Shown here in pieces: positions 39,722 to 47,407 of a stretch of DNA of 64,000 nt. Every line of letters begins with the position of its first letter. Position 1 is the stretch's first letter. Origin of the DNA: Larimichthys crocea. Taxonomy: Eukaryota > Chordata > Actinopteri > Sciaenidae. The position numbers and the translations under genes were made by a program. Location: contig NC_040016.1 in the NCBI RefSeq assembly GCF_000972845.2, forward strand, positions 8,142,701 to 8,206,700, read 5' to 3'. The notes beneath the pieces are model-generated. The model saw only the letters and a list, made by a program, of their open reading frames with translations. It ran no database searches and was not told where the DNA came from.

Positions 39722-41709
39722 TTAGGAATAATTAAAGGCTCAGTCTCGTCACACTGACATGACAGCCTAGGTAAGGAGAAGCACAATTAAACCGTGCTAT
39801 GGGCGATGCAGTATTTTTATTTTTTATCTCTTCATTTTGATGTGTCAAGAATATCAGAAAGACTCAGAAAATCCAAAAGTTATATATTTTTTCCCTTTTA
39901 GACATACAGTCTCACAAAGCAGGAAGTAGGTGATAAATGTAATAGTAATAACCACTTGACTTGACCCAGGTCTGAATGGTGCAATACAAGAAGGGGGGCT
40001 ATCAACAGTCAGGCAACATGATCCGTCTGCTCTATGTGACTACATGACCGTTAGCTGGCAGGGGCAACGCAGTCTGAGACTGTAAACAGAGGGAAGGCTA
40101 GAACGATGTATACAGGTGAGACTAGGGTTCAACCTGTTCCAGGATCAAATCCACCTGGAGATCTGGGGTCAGCAAGCGTCCAGAGAAGGAAAATCAAACA
40201 CACAACACACATAAACACAGAAAAAGAAAAAAAAGATCAGGTAAGATGAGACAGCTAAATCTTCCAGGGATTTTGGCAGACTTGATGTTCTTGGAAGCGA
40301 ATTGTAAAGACGAGAGATTATTTAAATGGATCGAAGCCAGCATGCAGATTTCTGTCATCTCAGAAGGTGAACACCTGTAGTCATGGCAGGATGATATGAT
40401 GATATGCCGCAAACTTAGCAAGCGTACTGTTTGAACACTTGTGCTGGAGTAGATTTTCAGATCAGATGTTTTGGGGGAAAACTCAAAAGGCGAGACTAAA
40501 TCTATTCCACGGCAAATTGACATTTAGGCAACACGGCAAGAAATGGATTTAATTCTTAAACAACGATCCAGTTTTGTTTTCCCTCTGGACAACATGCAAA
40601 GTAATTCTATTTCTGAAAAGGTGTTTGTTTCAGACGTAGCGTGGCGGGACACTTTCACATCTTGATTTGAGTTTCTGCACTTATTTTTGCAGTTCAACGG
40701 CTGACTGCAGGTGATGAAAGAAAATATTCCAAACATCGGTTTAAACATCGATGTCGAGCCCTTCACTCAGGCCTTAATGCCCTGACCAGACTAATTAGAT
40801 ATCTGTCATTAGTTTGATCTGCATTCATTTTCTGATTGAGAAGAGAGGGCACGCACAACGTCAACTTACTACAGGGATCATGCTTCGAGGAATAAAAGCG
40901 TCAGCGTGGCTCGAATATTTCACCTTCACTGAGACAGAAGAAATGCACATTATGGATCCTTGAGGGCCACAGATATCATATATTTTGAAAAGCAGCTCAC
41001 ATTTCAAACAGGGTTCACACCTCCTGAGCAAAGCTAGGCCAGCACTGATGTTGAGGTCAGATTTGGCTCTAAAACAAGTCTGCTATAACAAACCCATGCC
41101 GACCTTTTTTTTGTTGAGATCGTAAAGTAGCTACAGCCCCTCCTCCTTGACCCTTAACCCTACAGTGACCTGTAAGCCTCAATTAGGAGGCAAAAGCTGC
41201 CGTGGCTTGTGCTTCATCATTAGCTTACTGTAAAGCCATTAATGTGCTGAGTGTGTGTGTGAGAGAGAGAGGAAGGGGAAGGCAGCCTTGCAAATAGTAG
41301 GTGTGATCAGGAGGATGATACAGCTCAAGAAACTGTAATCTGCCATTACTGGATGAATTAATGAATCGCAGCTGCGTAGTTAGCGACCTCACCCCGGAAT
41401 AAATCACAAGAAATAGCCAAGAAAGAGAGGCACGAGAGGGTCACAACTTGATAGGTTTTTTTTTGCTGACTTTGCTGCCCGGTAGCAGCAATAATGTCTG
41501 CACTGCCACATAAGAACACAATTTCTTTGCCACAGAGTCACCTAAACGCAGCATACATCCGAAAATGCCATGTCTGCTTCGAATGACACAGCCTACCTGG
41601 AAATGTCAGTGCAGTGGGTTCAGAGTGGAGGCACAGGAAGCGAGTGGAGACGGCCCAGATGGTGCAGACACAAACCCTCCTTCTCCCTGCTGGCCCACTG
41701 GTGACTCTT

Positions 41710-41743
<34 letters not shown>

Positions 41744-44700
41744 CACAGCACAGTTGGATAAAAGCAGAGCTCACAAAGCTCTTACCGCCTGCCGTTGCTG
41801 AGACTGCTCTTTCACTACAGTGTGTGCAATAGGTGACAGGTTGGTGGATTCACCTCCAACAAGCCGAATCTTACCCAACAACGGCTCTGGATTTCTACAT
41901 CGTGTTCGGTTTTACAATTAAAGAAATAGGCATTCGATCTTTAAGAAGGAGGCAGACACAGAAAATAAATACTAAGTGCCCCTTTAGGGATTATATAATA
42001 TTACCTCTGCATCTTTCATTACTTAATGGGTAAATCCAATAACTAGATTTGCTTTGATCATGGTGAAGTGATGACGACCGACCTGGGAACCCGACAAATC
42101 TGCAAGCTCATGTTTTATTTGCTCTGGCAGATGTGTCTGGTGCCCCTCCCGTTCACACAGATTTCGAGCCAATCTGGATCTGGTCGGGCCAATCAAAACT
42201 CTTTATCTAATATGAGGCGGGTTTGATACACTTACTGCAAAAGGAGAGTGACCTTATTGGGTGCTGACGTGGTACTGACGTACAACCAATGACCGTTCTG
42301 TTGAATCCACCGACATGTCGGTTAAACAAACTGGAAAAAATACACTTAAAGCTTTTGTTGATCAAAAATATGCCTTACTTCAGACAGGATTTGTTAATTT
42401 ATCAACTATGCTACGCCACATTATGTAGCCATGACTGATTGTCAGATTCATTTTGGTGTACGCCGTTTGATAACGGAGATCGAAAATGAACTGAGAGGTT
42501 TGAGGTCAGGCTACGTGAAAAGATGGAGAAGACAAATATTTTATGGCCTGAGACAATTACACATGGCCTGTACAGAGAGGGCTTCTCCCTTTTATTACAA
42601 AGCTGGTCTAATGATGAAAACATTGTGATCTTTTAAGAGAGACATCAGTGTGTCGACACTGTATTTTGTTGGAGGGGAAAATGCAAACAGTCTGCCGTGC
42701 ATCTCTGAAACGCTGCCACTGTGTGTTAAAAGATGTGAAAGCACCTTCTTTTCTTCTGTGAGACTTTGGACACATACTTGAGAAAACATGAATTAGTCTT
42801 TTGGAATGTAAAATGACTTGTTGTTAAATTGTGTGACTCAGACACAGGTGATAAATTATAGGAGCCAAATTACACTGACCCCAAAAAAACAAACAACAAA
42901 CAAATGTAGAAATTGCTGGGGACCCTGCGGCAGAAGCAAAAACACAGGCCAACAGTCAGAAACAGCAGCCAGGAATACTCCATCACGAGGTTACAGGTTT
43001 CTGTTTAAAACAGCAGCAGCACTGCACTTAGCCAGCGGTATAACTCGCTTGAAAAATGAAAACTGACCTGGCTGACAAAAAACACTTGCCAATGGAAGCC
43101 AACAGTTTCAACAAACAGTACGCAATTATTCACCAAAGGCAAGTTTCACCATGAAATGTTTCTTTTTTTCCCCGACTATGCTCTGAAGAATAATAATAAT
43201 AATAAAAAAAAGAGACTGAAATATGTCACAAAAGATGACTGAAACGGTTTGCTTTGCAGTGCGTCTTTTATAACTGCACACAAATGAAGCAATTATTCTG
43301 CTGCAGCGTATTATAACATGATTTATTGCATTTGTAGGAAAGGAAGAGCATAAATCATTCGCTCTGACACCAAGGTTAACACTGTACCAGCAAAGGTTGT
43401 TGCACTCTTTGCTGACAAGTGGACGCGAACATTCTCGACTCCACCACCGACTTTACAGCATCACGGTTGTGTGGGTGGGATGGATCTCCAAACACAGACG
43501 TCTTTGTGAATACAATATTGTAAGAACAGTTAAAACGAACTTAAGCAATTACTGGTTGTATTTGTAAAGCTTTGGCTGGAGTAAATACAGGTGCTAATTC
43601 CAGATTGAGAGAGAAAAAAAAAAAGTGATGTGACTTGTGCGCAGAATGTCTTCTTCAACAGGCCACTCCCTCTCTGGAAAGAACAGTCCTGCATGCTGGC
43701 TCATAACAACTCAGCAGTTTATTTATAACATCCCACAGTGAGTATGCTCATGAGAATATTTTCTCATGCAGGCTGGACACACCTGTCCTGACATACAGGA
43801 CTACTGTGCTGTGTGACCTACCAGCTGGGCACATACTACATGACGTAGTTGTATGTCATAACTAACACTGGCTGTGACAACGCTTCGCTCCTTATTGGCA
43901 AATGCCGTCATCCTTTTGTCCGAACAGAAACACCATGAGGACAAAGAAAAAAAGTTGTGAGGGAGATAAAAGGAGTGGGCCTCTTCAAGAAGAGAGATGA
44001 AAGTACTGTACCATGAAAGCTGACGGGTTGGTGGGGGAGCTGCCCAGAGAGACAAGTGGGAGAAAAATGGGGAGAAGCCCTCGGTTTTCTCAGCTGGGCC
44101 AGCAGTCGGGTGAGGTGAGCTGTGGGGGGATGGAAGGAAATAAGGGAGGGCTGAGGCAGGCTGGCTGACCTGGGCCTTTGTTGGCAGATGGTGGGAAGCG
44201 CCACCTTGGCCTCTCGCTCTGAATGCTAAGCAGCGCAGCCATTGTCTGACAAGTGCAGCAGCAGACGCATGCGCTGCGTGTTTCTCTGGCAACCAGGAAC
44301 AGAAACAAACACCCCCCCTAACACTGCACACTGCATACACGCCTCACCGCCCTCCTTCTCTGAACCCCCCCCCTGTGCATCTCGGGACTCCACAAAAGCA
44401 CACGCCAACATCTACCAAGCGAGAATTCCCATACATCAGGAGCCAAGGCCAGACGGAGAGTAACATGCTCCCACACTCCTGACCTCAGAGGTCCAGAAAG
44501 AGTGAGGGGTCAGACGAGTGGCGTGCACTCAAAAGGGTCTATTTTCATATAGACATGAAAATCAAACGCAGTGCTGGGACTCTGAATTGGGGTCCAGGGA
44601 CCATTAAGGGGATCTTAGAAATTACACAGAGGTCCCATGACAAAGCAGACAAGTGTAATTTTCCTAAAAACTCCCTCATTTGATGTCGGAACAATTTATC

Positions 44701-47407
44701 CTTTTGGTTAACTCGCCACCTACTGCACAGATGGTTATGTAACACAAGAAATTAAAAAAAAGTCATACTTTTTATAGTGTAAGACATTCAACAATTGAAC
44801 ATTCAATTTAATCCAATTAAACTCAAACAGCACCAGAACCTACGAACTCCAAAAGTCACCAGATAGTTGAGACAACACCCTGTCAATAACAAAACTAATA
44901 AAAATGAACTTATTGCATGGCTGTTGTACAAGTAGTACATTAGCTGGGTGAACCTGATAAACTGGCACGGCATCGGTGTATTCTACCCAATATTCCAGAT
45001 GGGGATATAATATTGCATCGCACCTTCAAGATGGTGCCGTGGACGGCTGCCTTTGTGTGTTGGTCTGACTCCCAACCACCCCATAGACACCACATGTTAC
45101 ATTAATGTAAAGGCTAACCATGTGACTCATAGGTTACACAGATCACATCCGCAAGATTATCCCTTGGCACATTACAAATATTAATTATAAGTGTGAACTT
45201 TTGCACATTACTGCACGACTATACAGGCTGAGCTTCACATATTTCCTATTAGAAATGTTTCCTTTTTTATATTTATGTTCCTGACTTTACAGTCTTCTTA
45301 GCTTGTTTTCTCTCACTATGTTAATTGTTATGCACCAAAATACCAAGACAGGTTCCTTCTGTGAGAAAACCTACATGGCAATAGGCCTAATTCTTATAGA
45401 GTATAGAGGATGTTTTGGATTTGATTGAATTGACCGAGTGTTCGTGATATTATTTCCAACTCCTGAATAGATTCCTTCAGGCTGTAGTTAACTCTAATCT
45501 CTTAATGATATTTAAACTCTATAGCAAGTTGGATCTGTCTATGAAGAAGCCAGTTATTTTGCTGTATGGCTACTACATCAGGTGATTAATAGCCATGACT
45601 TTGTCCCATTATGTTGAACAAAATAAGACTGATCACTTCAGTAAATGTTAAAGCTGGACAAGAGTGATCATGAGTTCAACAAATCAAAAAGTCAAATAAA
45701 TGCCAAAGAGGTCATTATAATGTAAATATTTACTAGTCTAGTCATTATGTATCATTTACCATGAAGTATCCCTTCAACAAGGCAACCATTGAGTAAATAG
45801 AGAGTTGCACTTCTATACTCAAATGGTAGGCACTTACTATCACACAGCTGAAAGTAGGTTAAGCAAATTTAACAGTCATTTCAAGAGAGTTAAAAGAGGT
45901 CATGGCACATCAGATGAAGAAATCCTTATCGTCTGTGGTTTGATTTTCCCGTCTACCTCACAGATAACTAAAAACAAAACATTACAACACACTCTAAGCG
46001 AGAACAGGGTTTTCACACGGTCACCTGCCATAACCAGCTCCCTTCACTGCCCCTTACAAATGTCAAAAACACAGGACGGGCTGTGATCGTGGGAGGCAGG
46101 AAATCAGGTTGAAATATCACACACCCCAAAGTTAAGCCACAACAGAGGCTGTCAGATGACAACAAAAAAGACACATCTCTGTGCCACTAGCAGGCAGGAG
46201 ACGTCAACTTAATCCTCTCTCTTGCTCTCTCACAATACTGCCACCATGCTGTAAATAAAACAGGAGGTGACATAACCAGTGTGACTTCACTCCACCAAAA
46301 GTGGGATAGACTAATACCGGTCTATCTCTGTGTTACCTCAGTAGTAAAAAGGTGTATTTTAGGGCAATGACAGTGCAAACCCATGACGATTAAAAAGCTA
46401 TGAGAACTACTCACTGCATGATTAATATCTGGAGACAGCACACAAGTTATTTCAACACATTTATCAGAGGGTTATTGCTTAACAAACTGTTCGTATGAAA
46501 CCGATATGTCATTAAGTGTCAAGACAAAACTAGGGAGCTACTTTCTTACTGCTAATTTCTACATGCTGTCATCCTGAGAGCTCACCGGCCCAGGCACTGA
46601 CAGGCCTGTCAAGGTGCACAGTAACACCCCTTCAAAAAGCGAGCTAAAAGGAGGGGCATTCCCCCACAGACCGGGCCTTGTACTGTCTAACATCACCCCC
46701 CATTATTAAGCCACAGGTCATCACCCTGAAATGGATGAGGCTTCCCTGCTCTGCGACGCTAGCCAAGCTTAAGAAGCTACGTTAATGTAGCCGGCTGGTA
46801 CAGTAGCGGCTAACGCACCGTGGCTAACAAACGTTAACTGAACAAAGCCGGTAACCGGCGTCGGAGAGCCTGATAGCTCGCCGGTAACCGAGCTCCCTCA
46901 CACCACACGGTGTCAACTCACCTATCATTAATATATAACGCCAATATAATCAAACAATGGCTGGATTTAATGTGAAATATAGCTATAATGAGTGGTGTCG
47001 CGTGAAAAACAAGTTGACATTTCCGTTAGCTTCACCAACCGGCTTGATAAGCTAATGTTAGCACACCTAGCTAGCTAATTGTCCCCTCCCCTCCCAGCTC
47101 CTCCATCATCCCCGCATCCGAGCTACATTATCCGACACTAATAAACCAACAGAGTGTGTGCGTGTGTGTGTGTAAAGTGAGATAATTAATTAAGAGTGAA
47201 ATGCGTAAAATCACAAGTCCGTGTTACCCAAGTCAAAGGATACTGAGGTGGTGGTACAGCGCCAGGCTGAGGAGCTGTCGGGGCTCCCGGCGGCAGAGAC
47301 ACGGAGGTCAGGGTAGCCCGCAGTTGGCTCGACGGAGAGGGTCCACTTCCAGGTCCGCTAACTGCGACAGCGGCGGGTTTGGGGACCACTTTCGGTGGCA
47401 AACTCAT
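1112..47407 (-). CDS. eif4g3: eukaryotic translation initiation factor 4G type 3 (5' part, partial at window edge)
   Basis: This is a spliced minus-strand gene whose placed exons join with GT-AG introns and matching phases, encoding about 1,413 residues before the left edge. eIF4G3 is the cytosolic scaffold of the eIF4F cap-binding complex, joining eIF4E, eIF4A, PABP and eIF3. In order one sees a proline-rich N-terminus, the PABP-binding block (KREKKT then [18 protein letters not shown]), a Q/P-rich exon, a long Pro/Ala/Ser-rich exon, the eIF4E-binding motif YDRDFLL, and the MIF4G domain ([13 protein letters not shown] through [11 protein letters not shown]). The HDITKGHP and [12 protein letters not shown] segments favour eIF4G3 over eIF4G1. 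The MA3 and W2 domains should lie beyond base 1. Six exons occur twice because of a probable assembly duplication (12,971-20,050); only the right copy keeps the frame. The a/b teleost paralogue is not resolved. Confidence 0.96.
1426..1543 (-). CDS. eif4g3: eif4g3 exon LNRYSALQ...EFDSRRTL
   Basis: This 118-nt exon is phase 1 in and 2 out, acceptor AACAG and donor AAG/GTAAAC. It includes [20 protein letters not shown] and [10 protein letters not shown], matching eIF4G3 'LNRFSALQ...EFDSRRTL'. Confidence 0.95.
2147..2237 (-). CDS. eif4g3: eif4g3 exon [13 protein letters not shown]
   Basis: This 91-nt exon is phase 0 in and 1 out, acceptor CTACAG and donor CAG/GTAAGA. It encodes [20 protein letters not shown] followed by [10 protein letters not shown], the counterpart of '[27 protein letters not shown]'. 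Confidence 0.95.
3107..3228 (-). CDS. eif4g3: eif4g3 exon with DQR repeats and WNTVP
   Basis: This 122-nt exon is phase 1 in and 0 out, with acceptor CTCGTAG and donor AAG/GTGATG. It reads [20 protein letters not shown] then [25 protein letters not shown]...IDP..I.KI corresponds to eIF4G 'GWNTV...LDPSKFLKIT'. Several AGs inside the DQR repeat could serve as in-frame alternative acceptors, so the 5' edge is less certain. Confidence 0.85.
3514..3652 (-). CDS. eif4g3: eif4g3 exon [14 protein letters not shown]
   Basis: This 139-nt exon is phase 0 in and 1 out, acceptor TTTCAG and donor CAG/GTCAGG. It begins [20 protein letters not shown] and ends KDSKRRPG, matching the region just after MIF4G. 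Confidence 0.97.
4341..4397 (+). mobile_element. L2-type LINE/SINE 3' tail
   Basis: GTCGCTTTGGATAAAAGCGTC forms the stem GCTTT/AAAGC with a GGATA loop, the conserved 3' stem-loop of UnaL2-type LINEs and their SINEs. It is followed by CAGCTAAATGACTAAAGG and degenerate TGTAA repeats. No body is recognised upstream. Confidence 0.7.
5276..5380 (-). CDS. eif4g3: eif4g3 MIF4G exon 4
   Basis: Thirty-five codons, phase 0-0, acceptor CCTCAG and donor GTGAGT. It reads [20 protein letters not shown] and [15 protein letters not shown], the end of the MIF4G domain. Confidence 0.98.
6670..6900 (+). repeat. interspersed repeat, 'aagtttgatacta' family
   Basis: Shares an ordered set of short blocks (tttgacatttgg, ttcttcctgagac, aagtttgatact, gaagct, gtctggaaac, aaagctcactaatgacc) with fragments at 26,610, 51,595 and 60,330. 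Divergent and old. Confidence 0.55.
6957..7193 (-). CDS. eif4g3: eif4g3 MIF4G exon 3
   Basis: Seventy-nine codons, phase 0-0, acceptor TCTCAG and donor AAG/GTAAGG. It includes [40 protein letters not shown] and [13 protein letters not shown], essentially identical to mammalian eIF4G. It is GC-richer at third positions than the flanking introns. Confidence 0.98.
7293..7439 (-). CDS. eif4g3: eif4g3 MIF4G exon 2
   Basis: Forty-nine codons, phase 0-0, acceptor TACAG and donor TCG/GTACGT. It encodes [20 protein letters not shown] and [11 protein letters not shown], the invariant second MIF4G helix pair. Confidence 0.98.
8041..8238 (-). CDS. eif4g3: eif4g3 MIF4G exon 1
   Basis: Sixty-six codons, phase 0-0, acceptor CTCAG and donor GTAAAC. 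It opens the MIF4G (HEAT-repeat) domain with [20 protein letters not shown], then [20 protein letters not shown]. This domain binds eIF4A, eIF3 and RNA. Confidence 0.98.
8443..8598 (-). CDS. eif4g3: eif4g3 exon [10 protein letters not shown]...NAWKP
   Basis: Fifty-two codons, phase 0-0, acceptor TCACAG and donor CAG/GTTGGG. It encodes [20 protein letters not shown] and [15 protein letters not shown], matching the basic linker before the MIF4G domain ('REPRKII...KKAENAWKP'). Confidence 0.95.
9311..9430 (-). CDS. eif4g3: eif4g3 exon [15 protein letters not shown]
   Basis: Forty codons, phase 0-0, acceptor TACAG and donor GTGAGT. It has [20 protein letters not shown] near its end, characteristic of eIF4G just downstream of the eIF4E site. 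Confidence 0.96.
10722..10846 (-). CDS. eif4g3: eif4g3 exon with eIF4E-binding motif
   Basis: This 125-nt exon is phase 1 in and 0 out, donor GTGAGT. It contains [20 protein letters not shown] and continues [23 protein letters not shown] fits the canonical eIF4E-binding motif YxxxxL-hydrophobic, here preceded by KR as in all vertebrate eIF4Gs. Confidence 0.98.
11003..11291 (-). CDS. eif4g3: eif4g3 acidic exon upstream of the eIF4E site
   Basis: This 289-nt exon is phase 0 in and 1 out, acceptor AACAG and donor AAG/GTTAGT. It starts [14 protein letters not shown] and includes [20 protein letters not shown], matching the eIF4G3 'EENGEEAEPVRNG' region. It is disordered and Glu/Ser/Pro-rich. Confidence 0.93.
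12064..12089. repeat. (AC)n microsatellite
   Basis: Short run of CA units in the intron between the IPKTWRKP exon and the acidic exon of eif4g3. Confidence 0.9.
12773..12861 (-). CDS. eif4g3: eif4g3 exon with IPKTWRKP
   Basis: This 89-nt exon is phase 1 in and 0 out, with acceptor CTGCAG and donor GAG/GTAAGA. It reads [18 protein letters not shown] then QKEDE. PKTWRKP corresponds to the conserved 'VPKTWKKP' of eIF4G3. It lies just left of the duplicated block and so occurs once. Confidence 0.92.
13251..13297. repeat. perfect-looking short inverted repeat (hairpin), left copy
   Basis: About 21-bp arms starting AGCTAGTGTGACGAACATAT face their reverse complement across a loop of about 5 bases, with one G.T-type mismatch. 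It lies in an eif4g3 intron. The same hairpin is present at 20,357-20,403 in the right copy. Confidence 0.8.
13920..14675 (-). pseudogene. damaged duplicate of the 780-nt eif4g3 exon
   Basis: Aligns with 21,075-21,854 but is 24 bases shorter. The frame is split over three reading frames by many one-base losses, and the splice donor CAG/GTACAG has become CAGTACAG. Probably low-quality assembly sequence rather than a true second exon. Confidence 0.85.
15269..15495 (-). pseudogene. damaged duplicate of the Q/P-rich eif4g3 exon
   Basis: Aligns with 22,450-22,675 with a net +1 base and several substitutions, so the Gln/Pro frame does not stay open to the donor. See the duplication entry. Confidence 0.82.
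16638..16759 (-). pseudogene. damaged duplicate of the [10 protein letters not shown] exon
   Basis: Aligns with 23,838-23,963 but is four bases shorter, through single-base losses in short runs. The near-invariant PABP-binding sequence is frameshifted, which is not expected of a functional exon. Confidence 0.85.
17476..17636 (-). pseudogene. damaged duplicate of the KREKKT exon
   Basis: Same length as 24,777-24,937, but carries one added G near 17,495 and one lost G near 17,541, shifting the frame between the two points. Confidence 0.8.
17766..17873 (-). pseudogene. damaged duplicate of the YVGPPQQY exon
   Basis: Aligns with 25,066-25,177 but is four bases shorter because of scattered indels; the YPGPGPGE reading frame is broken. 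Confidence 0.82.
19029..19232 (+). mobile_element. tRNA-derived SINE (left copy, B box damaged)
   Basis: Duplicate of the SINE at 26,350; the B box reads AGGTCGAATCCC with one T lost. It ends in a longer A run. The loss fits the general indel pattern of the left copy. Confidence 0.75.
19285..19560 (+). repeat. interspersed repeat, same family (left duplicate)
   Basis: Contains 'tttgggaaatttattttcttgg', 'agttaagtacgaagcttgat', 'accactttt' and 'aagctacagcc'. Duplicate of the fragment at 26,610-26,900. Confidence 0.5.
19664..19845 (-). pseudogene. damaged duplicate of the FFQRTQMQ exon
   Basis: Aligns with 26,990-27,169 with a net +2 bases (three insertions, one loss). Frameshifted within the [10 protein letters not shown] region. 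Confidence 0.85.
20051..20060. other. assembly gap (10 Ns)
   Basis: Ten N characters separate the two copies of the duplication, a placeholder of unknown true length between contigs. Confidence 0.99.
20357..20403. repeat. short inverted repeat (hairpin), right copy
   Basis: Same structure as at 13,251-13,297: arms AGCTAGTGTGAC... and ...GTCACACTAGCT around a loop of about 5 bases. Could be a miniature element or a structured intronic RNA; no known family is recognised. Confidence 0.8.
21075..21854 (-). CDS. eif4g3: eif4g3 large Pro/Ala/Ser-rich exon (intact copy)
   Basis: A 780-nt exon, phase 1 in and out, acceptor TTTCAG and donor CAG/GTACAG. It encodes about 260 residues of low-complexity sequence, e.g. 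[17 protein letters not shown] and [20 protein letters not shown]. It corresponds to the disordered, poorly conserved stretch between the PABP- and eIF4E-binding sites. The left duplicate (13,920-14,675) is broken. Confidence 0.9.
22450..22675 (-). CDS. eif4g3: eif4g3 Q/P-rich exon (intact copy)
   Basis: This 226-nt exon (phase 0 in, 1 out) runs from acceptor TCGCAG to donor CCAG/GTCTGC. Nearly the whole exon is Gln/Pro: runs of CAG and CCA/CCG codons, interrupted by [11 protein letters not shown] and ending [11 protein letters not shown]. The frame is open across all 75 codons and joins in phase to DDTPKLEPV of the next exon. The donor GTCTGC is weak. Human eIF4G3 is not glutamine-rich here as far as I recall. 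Confidence 0.82.
23838..23963 (-). CDS. eif4g3: eif4g3 exon [10 protein letters not shown]...(PABP-binding, intact copy)
   Basis: Forty-two codons, phase 0-0, acceptor CCCAG and donor CAG/GTATGG. It starts [20 protein letters not shown], nearly invariant in vertebrate eIF4G1 and eIF4G3 and the core of the PABP-interaction site. It then gives [19 protein letters not shown]. Confidence 0.97.
24777..24937 (-). CDS. eif4g3: eif4g3 exon ending in KREKKT (PABP-binding region, intact copy)
   Basis: This 161-nt exon is phase 1 in and phase 0 out, acceptor CTTCAG and donor GTGAGT. It reads [20 protein letters not shown] then [21 protein letters not shown]. The basic KREKKT is the start of the segment by which eIF4G binds poly(A)-binding protein. 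Confidence 0.95.
25066..25177 (-). CDS. eif4g3: eif4g3 exon YVGPPQQY...FYPGPGPGE (intact copy)
   Basis: The exon has 37 codons plus one base (phase 0 in, phase 1 out), acceptor TGCAG, donor C/GTGAGT. It encodes [20 protein letters not shown] and [14 protein letters not shown], a hallmark eIF4G3 segment. The start of the exon directly continues the Q of the previous exon. Confidence 0.95.
26350..26545 (+). mobile_element. tRNA-derived SINE (right copy)
   Basis: Starts near GGTTGGTAGTGTAGTGGG, has an RNA polymerase III B box GGTTCGAATCC at 26,424-26,434 followed by a tRNA-unrelated body, and ends in an A-rich tail. The body (TCATTCCCCCTCTCTCTGCC ... AAAGGCATAAAAAGCCC) is a form common in percomorph fishes. 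It is antisense to eif4g3, in an intron. Confidence 0.8.
26610..26900 (+). repeat. interspersed repeat, same family (right duplicate)
   Basis: Same blocks as at 19,285, following directly after the SINE at 26,350-26,545, so the two elements are adjacent insertions. Confidence 0.5.
26990..27169 (-). CDS. eif4g3: eif4g3 exon FFQRTQMQ...AQYYIPQ (intact copy)
   Basis: Sixty codons, phase 0-0, between acceptor TTTCAG and donor CAG/GTGACC. It begins [20 protein letters not shown] and continues with [11 protein letters not shown] and NQPIMM, matching eIF4G3 closely. This is the intact copy; the counterpart at 19,664-19,845 is damaged by indels. Confidence 0.95.
27170..29605. other. eif4g3 intron between microexon and FFQRTQMQ exon
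   Basis: About 2.4 kb, AT-rich, no supported genes; contains a (CAT)n-like run near 27,771-27,795. Confidence 0.6.
29606..29626 (-). CDS. eif4g3: eif4g3 21-nt microexon (GGFRPIQ)
   Basis: Seven codons (GGFRPIQ) are flanked by acceptor CTCAAG and donor GTAACA, phase 0 at both ends. The acceptor is preceded by a pyrimidine-rich tract with TGC 15-17 nt upstream of the exon, the type of motif recognised by the neuronal splicing factor SRRM4 (nSR100). Vertebrate eIF4G1 and eIF4G3 are known to carry small neuron-specific microexons in this N-terminal region. The peptide is the one I associate with eIF4G3. Confidence 0.8.
30269..30350. repeat. 41-bp tandem duplication
   Basis: Two exact copies of a 41-base unit beginning ACTTTCGTGTCCTTGATCTG at 30,269 and 30,310, directly after an A-rich run. 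Confidence 0.92.
30968..31023. repeat. (GT)n microsatellite
   Basis: A run of about 28 GT dinucleotides with two TATG interruptions at the left end, in an eif4g3 intron. Confidence 0.97.
32526..32558 (-). CDS. eif4g3: eif4g3 33-nt cassette exon ([11 protein letters not shown])
   Basis: An 11-codon exon lies between a strong polypyrimidine acceptor (CCTCCCCCACCAG) and donor CAG/GTAATT. It is phase 0 at both ends and reads [11 protein letters not shown], resembling an optional segment I recall from vertebrate eIF4G3 isoforms. A 33-nt length and symmetric phase are typical of a cassette exon. The call depends on splice signals and phase, since the exon is too short for independent proof. Confidence 0.7.
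33056..33087. repeat. poly(A) run of 32
   Basis: Thirty-two consecutive A residues; may be the tail of an old retroposed element, but nothing recognisable lies upstream. Confidence 0.9.
33479..33571 (-). CDS. eif4g3: eif4g3 exon (31 codons, NPGQNAG segment)
   Basis: The exon is phase 0-0, preceded by CACAG and followed by GTGAGT. It encodes [16 protein letters not shown] and ends NAQPQSRP, the counterpart of the eIF4G3 segment around 'SGQNAGPTTLVY...QPQTRSP'. It is the first of three consecutive small in-frame exons. Confidence 0.88.
35157..35324 (-). CDS. eif4g3: eif4g3 exon with HDITKGHP segment
   Basis: This exon is 56 codons, phase 0 at both ends, with CAG acceptor and GTGAGT donor. It encodes [20 protein letters not shown] and then a Gly/Pro/Ser-rich stretch. 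The HDITKGHP...AGTPPGHA...SPALSQ pattern is characteristic of the long N-terminus of vertebrate eIF4G3. Confidence 0.85.
37425..37860. repeat. probable interspersed element, family unknown
   Basis: The block 'ttttgtccaccctatttaca', 'tcaatgagggtgaacacaat' and 'ggattcgttttagccgg' resembles dispersed teleost repeats. The ends (TTATTAGGTACAC / reverse of GTCTGCCTATT) are weakly inverted. Low-confidence boundaries. Confidence 0.35.
37986..38091 (-). CDS. eif4g3: possible eif4g3 N-terminal exon
   Basis: An open segment containing [20 protein letters not shown] ends at a good donor (GTGAGT) in phase 0, which would read smoothly into the next exon (VSRPAGPPF). A CTGCAG acceptor lies at 38,092-38,093, and a second possible one (TTCCTAG) lies inside. 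All acceptors leave one extra base at the 5' end, so it cannot follow the phase-0 first exon directly. Another upstream exon with phase 2 would be needed, or this may not be an exon. Confidence 0.4.
39341..39541. repeat. long purine-rich (GA-rich) tract
   Basis: About 200 bases almost free of pyrimidines on the plus strand, including an uninterrupted (GA)n run at 39,456-39,490 and an AAGGAAAG-type stretch. Intron of eif4g3. Confidence 0.9.
39565..39654. repeat. 45-bp tandem duplication
   Basis: Two exact copies of a 45-base unit beginning CAGCAGGAAGCACTATCTGT at 39,565 and 39,610, between a homopurine tract and an (AC)n run. Confidence 0.92.
39679..39717. repeat. (AC)n microsatellite
   Basis: ACACAC run of about 19 units directly right of the 45-bp duplication. 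Confidence 0.95.
41710..41741. repeat. (AC)n microsatellite
   Basis: Run of about 16 CA units in the first long eif4g3 intron. Confidence 0.95.
47228..47407 (-). CDS. eif4g3: eif4g3 first coding exon (60 codons)
   Basis: The exon begins [16 protein letters not shown] and is Pro/Ser/Ala-rich, ending PPPQYPLTW just before the donor GTAACA. The ATG at 47,407-47,405 has G at -3; it is the first in-frame ATG, since the reading frame upstream holds only a TTG. It ends in phase 0. Direct 5' sequence is CpG-rich and promoter-like. Assignment to eif4g3 rests on position, strand, composition and phase rather than on a recognised motif. Confidence 0.7.

Larger units (their letters stand above)
38092..47227. 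other. first long eif4g3 intron
   Basis: About 9 kb with microsatellites, the GA-rich tract and a 45-bp duplication, but no exon I can support. An upstream N-terminal exon with phase 2 end may be hidden here, because the candidate at 37,986-38,091 needs one. The left edge is CpG-richer near 46,770-46,920. Confidence 0.5.

Noticed and set aside
44090..44308. Minus-strand [19 protein letters not shown]... as an alternative eif4g3 first exon
   Set aside because: A possible donor (CCCAG/GTCAGC) would end in phase 1, which fits neither candidate downstream exon, and no similarity is recognised.
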